From contig NW_006496884.1 of NCBI RefSeq assembly GCF_000471905.2, forward strand, positions 141,296 through 205,295: a DNA stretch of 64,000 nt. The letters run 5' to 3'. Position numbers and translations under genes: made by a program. The stretch is from Amborella trichopoda (Eukaryota > Streptophyta > Magnoliopsida > Amborellales > Amborellaceae). Shown here in pieces: positions 1 to 12,200 of this stretch; position 1 is the stretch's first letter; the number at the start of each line of letters is the position of its first letter. A model generated the notes under the pieces. It worked only from the letters and a program-made list of their open reading frames with translations. It did no database searches and was not told the origin of the DNA.

Positions 1-57
1 CACACACACACACAAACACACACACACGCGCACACACACACACGCGCACACACAGAG
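1..57. repeat. CA-rich microsatellite at the left edge
   Basis: Alternating CA with CGCG and AGAG interruptions; it extends past the window start. It lies in the RUS3-like intron after exon 14. Confidence 0.9.
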
Positions 58-136
58 ACAAACATGGGAGTGCACATAAGGGCAGAAAGTAACATGAAAA
101 TCACTCCTTACCTTAGTTATGAAAATCGAATAATAC

Positions 137-296
137 CTATCTACCCACAGGCAGCTCTCAGCATGAGAAGATCCTTTCTCTGAGTAACTTGCCAGCATAA
201 GAGCATGAATATATGACTGCAAAATGTCTGCGGCAGTTGACTCTTTGTGTGCAATTACTTCAACTATCTTTTCCTTTTCTAGAAGCACGTATTTGC
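137..296 (-). CDS. RUS3: RUS3-like exon 14 (last exon in window, not the last of the gene)
   Basis: 160 bp encoding [20 protein letters not shown], then [20 protein letters not shown] and ending with LWVDR split across the junction. This is the C-terminal RUS region. Acceptor TTTCAG, donor GTATTA. Two bases of an arginine codon are left over, so at least one more exon lies left of position 1. Confidence 0.86.
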
Positions 297-3200
297 CTGA
301 AAGTTAAAACATTTTGAAAAGCTAATGAGATAGACCCTAGATTATACACATTATACAACGAAAAAACATAAAAGAAGAACCACCTTTCTTATAAAGTGAA
401 CTTGCCAAATTGAAAAGCTCCACCCTGTCAATAGTTACACACTGAATTCCACTGCTCCCTGACAAAACAATTTGAAAAGGGCATGCTAAAACACACTTAC
501 ATTTCAATGTGTTTTAGTGATGAAATTCTTACTCCTAACTTGATGCGTCGATAAAGAAATGAACTGCTCTTTGAGCCCCAAAAATTGATCCATACAGGCA
601 AAACATGTTCCATTCTTGAGACCCGTTGGGGTGAGAGGACTGAACAATGACAGAACTTCAGTTTAGTACTTGCACAGCTTTTACAATATCATGATAAATA
701 TCTTCAAGTATGGATATCAACTTGATTAATTTAACCAAAAATTTTGGAGTCTTCACAAAATAAAGGGTGTTCCTAGAAAAACAGGATGGGTGCCCAGTGT
801 ACTTCTCTTTGCTCACCCACCTTGCCCTACTCTCACTCTCTTTCCACTCCGCCTCTTCTATTCTCTATTTTTCTGTCATCTTTTCTTTGTTTTTCTGGTT
901 TTTATCTTGAAAAGGAGCACCCAGTCTGTGGGCTACCATGATACCTCACTCTCGTGAGCATTTTTTGTAACTATATCATTTTAGTAATATATTGCCACCT
1001 TTACACTAAAGACAAGGAAACAAGTTATGAGGCCATTTACATAATGGTCACAATTAATCTTGACCATTGGATGTGAAAGTAGATGGCTGTATTTATTTCA
1101 TTGACCAAGCTCAAACTTCAACAACAAAAAATTTCAAAGTTTGTGATTCACATCAAATGGTTGTAAGTAATTGTCACCTCCTTGTATCAAAGGTAAATGG
1201 TTTCATTGTATATAATCCCATAAGTTATATGGGTTGTTTGCCAAGTTCTATAGCTATATTACATTAAAGACAAGAGAAGAAGTTATATCAGCATAACCAT
1301 TTGAAAATGAGAACTGACAACATTGTAAGGAAGGACTGATTAACATGTGAGACAGAATACAACATATATTAAAAGAAATATTTGACAAGACGATGAAACC
1401 AAAATGAGTGGAAGAGGGGCCGATAGATTTTAAATAGTGTACATAAGTGGACAATCCACAGAGAAGTATCAAGTCATGACCACAAGATTGGATCGTGTTG
1501 GAGTTTGACTCATAAAATGAAGACAAACATTTTTGGGTTCGTAAGCAACAAGAGGAGTCAATGTTCTGCAGGACACGTCTCATCACCCAGCCATCTAGCG
1601 TCAACAGCTGAAGGCTAGGGGCATCTCATTCCTCTATTCCATGTCCGGAAAACTTTCTGATGGACTTTGAGTGGATGAACAAAATGATGTGAAGTTTCTT
1701 ACAGAACTTCACTATGCAGATTTTCCAAAAGTGTATCACAACTCGCAGCATCCGAGTCGGACTCAACCGATTTACTTGGACCCAGTAAGGTACAGGGTCT
1801 GACTAAATAACCTGGGGAGAGTCTCACTGGTTACCAAGGTTCCTTTGTTATTTCATGAAAGATTCAGCTAAGTCTATCCTGCTGACAGGACTCAGGCCTG
1901 CAACCATGCAGAGCCGAGTAACCCTTGAATCAGGCCCTGCCTGGTTCCAGGCCCGGGTCCAAGTTTAAAAACAACGATTTCCAGTATTAACCCCCTTACA
2001 GTGCCCATACAAACACAATAGAGCAAAATATCCCTCAACAATAACAATATTGTAGTGACATATTTTAAGGTAAAAGTATCCTCAAGACATGATTTAGAAA
2101 AGAGAAAAAGATGCATCATGTGCATTGCAAGAACAAACACAATTTGTTTCGCACGTAACACGAAAGTTCACATGGTCAGTACTTTTGGACCATCACCTTG
2201 GCCAGTGTCCATGAAGTGCTGCAGCAGTATTGAGGTTCTCTCAGTGTTCAATGTAGTCAAACACAGGCACCGGACAGCTTTGTAGTTTGCTGTAAATAGA
2301 CAGAGAAAGAAATACCTTTTAAGTGACAAATAGTAACTGGCAAAGCTTTACAAGGAGGAAGCCCCCACTAACCATGATACATAAAAAACAGAGGAAAGAT
2401 GAAGCAACTAAATCAATCTATGATCGAGGTTGCACCACCACCGTTTCAGTGCTCAATAGATTTAGTTCCAACTCCTGAATAATATATAAACAGGGCAAAT
2501 TCCCCAGAACCATATACCAGTATTGCACATATTTCTTAATTTAGTCTCCTTGAACCATCTGGATTTAGTATCTAATGTTTGTTTGCAGCATTAATCTCTT
2601 AGATATGAACACTCATTCCATAGTACTCCCACATAACCTCATATATTCTGGTTCCATAGAAGTAAGAAGTGCTTCAATAAATACAAATGCCATTATCCAG
2701 AATAGATATTTAAATGATTGCTTATAAGGTTAAATTTTAGGCGTGAAACCCCAACCATGACTGAAGGGAAACATTACTGCAATTCACCATTTATTCAGAT
2801 GCTAAGAATGTGGAGATCTGCAGTCAGTAATGTTACAAAATGGAGAATATGGGAACTAAACTTACCAAATAAATGAAAAAGAGTGAGTGACAGAAAAGAG
2901 AACCATATAAATAGTGGCTGTCCCCTAGTAACATGTGCAAGCAGCATGCCCATTACCATTCCCGCCATTGTGGCAACTGTCTCCTGGCTTCCCTCCTGTA
3001 CATGTTATAGCAAGTGAAGTAATGAACTGGTCATACAAAAATGAAGCAAGCTGCTTTGTACCACTGAAGAAACCATTAGTCCATTGGGTCATCAGTAAGG
3101 GCGATCAAGAGAGAGAGGGACACACCATTCAGATCATGAGAGAATATACCTTTGCTGATATGTCTGCTGCATTGTTTTCAAGCGCAAAATGTTGAGTCAA

Positions 3201-6200
3201 AGCTGCTCTAGTGGCACCACTTGCAACACCAGCTGTGAGTACCATAATACAGTCAAAAGGGGTACTGTCAAAACCCAAATAATGTCAACTAAAGAGTGCA
3301 TCTTTTTCCTTGCTGACTAGTAGAGCTCAAGTAAACTAGGTCAAAATAAGACCTCCATATCACTATGCTACGTAAATCTACTCAAATATATTTTCCATAA
3401 GCTATGAACAAGTAAATTTTTTATTTATCATCGTCATTAGAGCCTTATCCCAACTATTTGGGGTCGGCTACACGAATCTTGTTCCGCTATTCTCCTCTAG
3501 CAAAGGTCATACCCTCAGTAAGAGCATAAGTCCCAATATATTTTTTCACTATTTTCATCCATGTCCTTTTCGGTCTACCCTTTGCCCGTTTAGAGCCTTC
3601 CACTTTAACCAAATCCCACCTCCTCACCAATGTTGCAGTGGGTCCGCGCTGCACAAGTGAATTTATTTTTTTTAAAATTGAATTATGTATGTCTTTTTTA
3701 GAAACTTCTTTTTTTTTTTATCAAGGTCACATAGGAATGGAACTTGAGATATTGTGCTATGAAAACCCAGCCTCTACCGTCTTGACCAAACCCCGATTCC
3801 TATGTATATTCCTATAAATATCCTCAAGAATTTGGATTTTGATGGTTACAAGGCTAGTCCATGACCATTTCTATTCTTTTTTTTTTTCAATATAAAGTAA
3901 AACCCTCACTTTCGAGCAAAAAAGTGTTATCAACAGAGACATCTAATCAAGGTGAAAAGACTATAAAGATTTAATGCACAATAAAAAAATGAAAGGCGAC
4001 GAACTTCCTTCCATGCATATCACAATTGGGCGCTAAAGACCTTGCATAATTTCTTTAAGAACAAAGAAACATCTTAACAGGGCAATAAAAGCAAACAAGA
4101 AGTCCATGTCCAAGTCTATGAAGCCAAAGAGACAAAACATATGACCGAAAGAATGTCCTAATGTCCTGTGCACCAAGAGTTAAATAGGCTAGAGTAGATC
4201 AGTAATATAGATTGAATAATAGCAGGAGCATCTAAGCATATAATTACCCTCTCAGGTGCTCATGCAATAAGCAGCCTTGACGAAAAGAAAACTAGACAGA
4301 TCAAATCAACAAGTTTTCCATCAAAATCAAATTTGTGGGCACATCGGAGACTTAGAACATATTAAGGATGACAAGTGGTGACTTGGTGAACTTGATTAAA
4401 GAAAGAACGTTATAAAATACAGCCATAATAGCAGAAAAACAAGAGAAGCTCTGGAAAGAGGAGATGAGGTGATTCTGATTAGGCAATGAGGCAATGTATG
4501 GATTCTAATTGGCATCCAATTTTGGTAAAGGATGATTCATTGAACACAATCTCTGGGGCATCCAATGAAGCCAAATGCCAGCGGTGCTTGGAGAAGATTC
4601 TTGGAGAAATTTTGAATTATGTGATATTTCTGAAGTTGGGTTTAGGCATATTTGGAGAGAATAAAACAAGTTAGAGGACTTCCTAGCAAGAGAAGAAATC
4701 TAAAATTCTTCAACAACAGTAAACGGTAGAGGTCCTAAAGTATGGATAATGTCCCATTACAAGGCTGTTTTGTCTCTCAACCGTAAATGGTGTATATCGC
4801 ATACAGCATTTATAGTTGTACATCTTTTATACTTATTAATGATCTTGTTAACAATGTAAAAAACTGTATATTATATATGTGTGTGTGTGTCTATCCTTCA
4901 CCATGGCTAAAAGAAATTGTCATTTTAACAAGGAAAATTGTTTCATGCAAGCTGGACCACATGACTACATATGCGGTCCAAAAAGTGTAAAGCATCCAGC
5001 TTAAAGATGGATGCAACCATCTAAAAACAAAGGAATCTAACGGTCCAAATGTTTTCTTATTAGAATTATTATTTCTAGTTTTAAAAATTCGCTTATTTTT
5101 TCATATTCATGATCTCCATGTTAGATATTACATGTCCTTAAAAATTAAGTCCAAAAGTCCATCTCACAAATACAGTTATTAATAGGCCCGCATTCTACAT
5201 ATGTGGGCTTGGCCACATAGAAAACTGGTCCTTTTAAGACTTTTCAAAGCAACGTCCTTCCCCATAGCATGAACTATTTTATAACCTGAAGAGAAACTGT
5301 CCATGATGAAGAACACTTCAAAAAACATTTAGAAAACAAAGTTTTCAGAAGCTATAACTGAAGTCACTTTCTTAACAGCAGTTCTCTTCAGGTCTAGTAT
5401 GCTTTTGTATCATTCTTAGAATATAGAATCTCACAGATATAAACTCAGATAAAAAAATTTATTGTTTAAGAAGTTCGCTATTACGCATAGTATATGCTGT
5501 ATCTGTAATTCTAAGCTTAACACCTTAGAACTGAAGCTTTAGCATCAGAGGAGATAAAAAAGCTCCTAATCCATGATCTTGTAACTCTGCCACCATTACT
5601 AATCAAATCAAACCTAATTGACTGTATGCATATAAAAGTTTTAAATGCATCAAAACTTACTGAATGATCTTGATAGGCTCCCTAAGCAAATTATTACAAC
5701 AAATCCAGAAGGAAAAATGGGGGAAACAAGGTCCATCAACATACCTGCAGCAGAAACACCATGCTGGACGAATCAAATAAACAAATTAAAGAAATAAAAG
5801 AAAACAGCTAAAATGGCATGAAAAATCTCCAAGTTTCTAGCAGGAGCAGTCTTCATGGTAACCCGTAACTTATTGCAAATACTCTACAAAACAGAAGTTC
5901 TAACTGCTAATAAGACAGAGTGGAATAAACCAAATTGAACTAGAAAATATTAGAAATGAGTACTTATAGAAGATCTGGCTAAAACCAAGTGATCTACAAG
6001 GTTGCACATCAAGCCAACACCTAATTCATTCATGTGTGAAGAGCCACACAAAGATATAGATTTACATTGTTTCTAATCCTAATTAATTACAGACTAGATA
6101 AGGGTACAAATACATTCAGAAATTACATATTCGTCCTCTACAATGAATATGAACTACAAATACAAAAACAAGTTACAGCAGTAAATAAAATTACCAATAT

Positions 6201-9200
6201 CCCCCTGACCAATTATGACTAACACTCCCCCCAAGTTGTACATCGTATTTTAACATGTATAATTTGTCCTTCAATTACTGATGCCATTCCTTTTATAACC
6301 CTTTTGTAGATATGTCTGCTATTTGATCGTTTGTGTCCACAAATCTCGTTTCAATTTCTCTGACTTCAACCTTTTCCCACACAAAATGATAATCGACCTG
6401 AATATGTTTAGATTTATCACAAAATGCTATGGATCATGAATGTCAGGCCCAATGCAGATATCAAACTGTGGATCGATAAAATCTCCGATATAATACTCCT
6501 TAATGCCCAATGTTCAACTTCAGTAATTGACCTAGCTACTGTCTCTATTTGATACTTCATGATATCAAGTTTTTCCCAAGATAAACACGAAATCCGAAGA
6601 CGGACCTTCTTGAATCTAGGTCACCACCCTAATTAACATCTGAATATCCCAATATTGATTCTATGTGCAGATTCTTCATATCATTTTTATGTTAAAATAT
6701 GCCATGGCTCATTGTTCCTTCAATACATCTGATTATTCTCTTTGAGGATTCCATATGACATGAATTGGGCATATGCATAAATGGACATACCTAATTCACC
6801 GTATATAATATATCTGGTCGTGTTAATTAGAGAAACTATAAAGCCCCTTCAATACTCCTGTACTTCTCTAGTTCTCTTAACAATTCCCCTTCATCCCTGC
6901 GCAATTTGTTTTCATGGCAACAGGTATTCAGGAAGGTTTGTAACAAATGTAAGGCATATGATGCAACACAAGATGCGTCTTATTGTTTAGATTTTTCTAG
7001 GATTATTTTTTTAGGGTTTTAAGTTTTTTTAGGGAGTCTAGGATATTTTATATGTTTTAAAAATTTTAGTAGATGTTCATAAAAGTGGTTAGAATACTTA
7101 TGAACTTACTTGTTTTCTTAGGGGTAAAAGTGCCATTACAAATGTTCTTTTAAGTGAAGGGACTTATGGGATATTTTGATAAGTTTTAACTTAAGCCGGG
7201 ATAGTTTTTGTCCTTTTCCATTATAATATAATAAAGGGCCTTGGTGTTAGGGTTTCTAGCATTGTGGGGTATCAACAATGTTTTGGGGTCTCTTTGTTGT
7301 ATAAGGAAAGCCAGATCCACTCAAATCTAGCCCGTTTTGATGGTTTATTGAGATTCTTTTTGTCTATTTTCTCTATTTTCCAGTATCAAATTGGTATCAA
7401 AGCCCACGTTTTTTCTTTAATAACAAAGCAGGGAATCTACAGCCAAGTCTAGAGTTGCTGATTTTAGGATAAGTTTTACCAAATCAGCATAGAACTTGCT
7501 GGCTTCCACTAAGTTTTGTTGATTCTCTGCCTAGGGTTTGGGATTTCGGTGAACTTTATGGTAGCAAGAAGAGGTCCACGCAAGGGTATTCATATGGATC
7601 CACCTCGTGATGAGCGGGATCAGGAGATAGAGAACTTGAATCGACAAGTTCAAGAACTTACAAGGTGGCTTGCTAGCATCAATCATGCGCGAGATGAAGT
7701 TTTGTCCATCCAAGACAATGTTGAGTACAACCCTTTTCACAATCGTGCTCCATGGGATGAGTCGAGTGAAGAGGAATATGATCAGAGGCATAGGCGGCAC
7801 TCAAAATCCATAGATCTAAAACTAAATAATCCTAATGTTGAAGGAAATTCACAGCCCGACTACTTTATAGACTGGTTAAATACAATAGCCTTTGAGTAAA
7901 AGGATGTGCCAGAGAATAAAAAGGTTCAGATTATTGCCATTAAATTGAAGAAAATGCTTTAGTACAGTGGGAACAACTGATAGAAAAGCGAGAGAGAATG
8001 GGAGAGCCCAAAATTAACACCTGGGAGAAGATAACAAGAAATTAAAGGAAAAACACCTACGTGAAAATTATCTATATTCCCTTTATCATAAGATGAATTT
8101 TTTCATCAGGGAGAAAAAATTGTGGATGAGTACACAGATGAATTTCATCAGTTGATGGCACGAAGTGATGTGGTTGAAAAAGAAGAACAGTCCCTAGCTT
8201 GCTATGTGGGTGGTAAGAGAACATCTACACAAGATGTGGTAGTTTTGCAGTGTTACTGAACATTAGATGAGGCTTACAACCTAGCTTGGGATATGGAGAA
8301 GAAACCCTAGATTTCTTTGAATTATTCTTACGTTTGGCTTTGTTTCTTTTGATTTTATTGTTCTTCAATTTTCCTACATCACCAGCTATATAGGTTATTA
8401 AATTAGTAGGTAAGTTTGATATCAATGTTCTTTTAAGCGAACCAGACTGTTTGAACTAAGAATCAATGAACTGAGCTCTGAATCGGAATAGCCATCAAAC
8501 CGGACTTGAACTGCAGAAGTCTCTCTTTCTCTACACATGCATTGATAGATTGACGTTCTTTATCTTCTCCCCCTTAGCCTTGTAATGGAAGATGTTTCTT
8601 CTTTGTCTAAGTCAAACAAAGTCAGCACTAGAGACAAAGATATTTCTTAGCCTGTGCGTGTAGGGAAAGAGATGGATCACTTGAAAGTTTACCTTTTTCT
8701 TTTGGAAGGTTTGTCAGTTTGTCAAACTCACCCCACACGCCTTCAGGATTTGCCGCTCGATGGATCACCCGATCCATCAGTTGATCGAACCTTTGAGCCA
8801 AACCCGCCATCGATTGCACAACTTGGGTTTCAAGGAACTCATGCAGCTATTAGATCTCTAATCCGACCAATCAAGCCTTTTTTATGCCACTTTCATGCAT
8901 TGAATCGGAGCATGAGGATTGATCGTTTCCTTTGATCAATTGTTGTTCTCCTTTCTCCAACAAGGACTTGAGGTATTTATGTAATTCAAATTTGGAAATT
9001 GAAGGATCCTTTTATTTTGAGGAGTTCCTTAGTGCACATACTACAAGTTCTTGCATATTTTCTTTTTGTTTGTAATACGCTTGCCCTCGATTTACATTAG
9101 TCTCTCTCTTAGTCCACAACGTTAGAAAAAGCAACTACCTAGTGCTAATGATAGATATGCTAACTCTTTTGCAAATAAAATTTTTGCAAAATATATGAGA

Positions 9201-12200
9201 AATTTATTGGCGGATCTTCATGAAGTTGCCAGAAATATGTGAGATTTCTCTCTCTAAAATCCTTCTCACTGAGATTTGTTCCAAGCCCCGTGTAGAGGGC
9301 TTTCCATTTTCCTACCAATTTCCTTCCATTAAACACCATCATCATCATCCACAAGCCTAATCCTAATTATTCGGGGTCGGCTACATGAATCATGTTCCTC
9401 CATTCCTTCCCTATCAAGGGCCATATCTTCAATAAGACCAAAAGTCACCATGTCATTTCTCACTACTTTGATCTATGTCCTTTGGGCTTTCCCCTTTGCC
9501 TTTTAGAGCCTCCCACTTGAACCAAATCACACCAGTTACACTTGAACCAACCTCCTAATCGGTATTGTATTAGGTCTATAGTACACATGGCCAGCCCACC
9601 TAAGTCTATTTTCCCTCATCTTATCACCTATTGAAGCCACACCTAAGCTCTTTCGTACGCTTTTATTCTGCATTCTATCATTTCTTGTCTTGCAACTCAT
9701 CCATCTCAACATCTTCATCTCAGCTACGCCCATCCTATGGATATGTATTTCTTACTACCCAACATTCCGTCCTATAAAACATGGTTGGTCTTATAGCCAT
9801 CCTATAGAACTTCCCCTTCGGTCTCAATGGTACGCAAGTATCACATAAGACTTCTGATGGACATATCCACTTCACCCACCCAGCTCAAATTTTATGGGTG
9901 ACATCTTCCTCAATCTCTCCATTCTCCAAGATTATCGACCCTAGATATCATAAACAATATCTTTTAGGTATTTCTTGATCAACAATTTTAACTATTTTCT
10001 CATTTTTACTCCTATTATTACTAAATTTGCATTCCATGTATTTTGTCTTAGTCCTAGTCCGGCCAATTATAAAAATTTAGATTCTAGAGCCTACCTCCAA
10101 CGTTCTAATTTTGTGTTGACGCTATATCAAGGCTCAACAATCAATATTATGCCATCCGTAAACAACATATACCATACCTCATCTTGTAGGTGCCTGGTTT
10201 AACTCATCCATAACCCAAATAAAGAGATATAAGCTTAGCATTAACCCCTGATGTAGGCCCATTGTCATTAAGAAGTCACTTGTCTCTCTACTAGTTGTCT
10301 GCACACTAGTTAGCGCTCCCTCGTATATGTCTCTCACTGTGTCGATATAGCCTCTGGTGACTCCTTTATTTTCCAATACCCACCAACTTAAATCTCTAGA
10401 TACCCTGTTGTATGCTTTCTCTAAATTAATAATCACCATAGGGAGATTTTTCAGCTGCACCCTAAACTTCTCGATCAATTGCCTAAGTAGGAAAATGGCT
10501 TCGATAGTTGACCTCCCTGATATACAACCAAACTGATTTTTTGATATACTTGTTTGACACCTTAGTTGTTGCTCAACCACTCTCTCCCACAGCTTCATAG
10601 TGTGCGGCATAAGTTTAATCCCTCGATAGTCATACAATTCTGTATGTCTCCTTTGTTCTTGTAAATATGTACCACAATACTTTTCTCCATTTGTTTGACA
10701 TTTTCTTTGTTCTCAACACCTTGTAGAACAATTTGGTTAGCCAGCATATGCCAATCTTCCTCATGAACTTCCAAACCTCTATTGGGATACCATCTGGTCT
10801 TAAAGCCTTTCCAAAGGGTGGCAATGGACCTAGACGCAACCAAGGACCCAAAGGGTCGGGCCAAGGTACAAATATTGCACCCGAACCCAACCCGAATAGT
10901 GTTATTATTTAAATAATATTTAATATTTAATAATCTAATAATATTTACTTAATATTTAAATAAGTGCAACTATATATTTTTATTTATCATATTTAAATAA
11001 TACGCGTGTATATTTAACATAATAGTTAAATATTTAAAGGATAAAGTTTATATAAGATTGCAAACTTAACATGTAGAATTAAAGATGCGCCTCAAAAATC
11101 CATCGAAAAAAGTTGTTTTAATGTTTAAACACCCTCGAATTGATCGTCTTGAACATCGAGATATATGAATATGAAAAAAAAAAAAAAAGATTTTGAGTCC
11201 CAAAAATAGTGCATCTTGCAACATATCATCTAAACCATCCATTTTCAAGATTTTCATATGTTTATAGATCTACTTGATTTTAACCGTTTTTAGAGTTTAA
11301 AATTTTTATAATTAGAGACAAAAATAGATTTTCAGATAATCCTAAGCATTGTTTACACCAAAATTACATGTTATGATAAAATTGGAGGTGTGCCTTAATT
11401 GGATTGTTTATGGTTGCAACATTATAGAAACCACACCCATATTTAAATATGCATTTTTTTCAATTTTTGGGTCAGGTTCAATTGAGTCCGGGTCCAGGTC
11501 TGGATCCAGTAGGGTCTGAGGCCAGGTCTGATAACTTCGGGTCTAGTTGAGTCCGGGTCCGGGTCCCATAAATTTTTTAGGGTCCAGGTCCAGGTCCGAC
11601 ACTTAACCTGACCCGTTACCACCCCTAACCTTTATGACTTTCATCTTTCTCAAAGCTTCTTTCACTTCAGATATCCTAATCCCACAAATGTAACTATAAC
11701 CTCCGCCCTCATTTATGTCAAAGGTTCCTTGTAACTTTGTGTTCCCATAGAGTTAACATATTTCTCATATAAACGTTGTGTTCTCATAGTGTTCGTTATG
11801 TAACAATTTTTTTAAAATAAATATTTCACCTTTCGTTGAGCTCATCATCTTTCACCAAGATCCTCTGATCCTCACTCTTAATGCATGTAATGTGATTTAG
11901 ATCCCTAGACTTCCTCTCTCTCATTTTTACTGGTTTGAAGACATCTTTTTCACTTCTCTTGCCCTAATTTATTGTATAGATTACTGTTTTTGGCCTCTTT
12001 TCTCTATTTTCCGCATTGATTCAAAAAGCAGTCTGCCTAGGGCCTAGGCGAGATGGAGGGCCTAGGCGGACCAACTAGGCGGGCTATCCCTGGGTGCCGG
12101 TCTAGGGACCTTAGGCACCTGCCTAGTATCCGCCTTAGGCGGGCACCCAGGGAATTGCGCCCAACTAAGTGAAAACTACCCATCGAGTGGGGTATTTTTT

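Larger units (their letters stand above)
9332..12006 (-). mobile_element. RTE-type LINE, 5'-truncated and interrupted by a hAT-like element
   Basis: The 3' end at the left has a CATCATCATCAT run, as expected for RTE elements. On the minus strand there follow the RTE C-terminal tail ([14 protein letters not shown] near 9600), a large part of the reverse transcriptase, and an upstream segment with degenerate [13 protein letters not shown] and [14 protein letters not shown] sequence up to about 12.0 kb. A hAT-like element at 10813-11627 splits it. Many frameshifts make it inactive. The endonuclease is missing. Confidence 0.8.

Noticed and set aside
8628..8819. gag-like minus-strand frame ([14 protein letters not shown])
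   Set aside because: Too short and degenerate for assignment.
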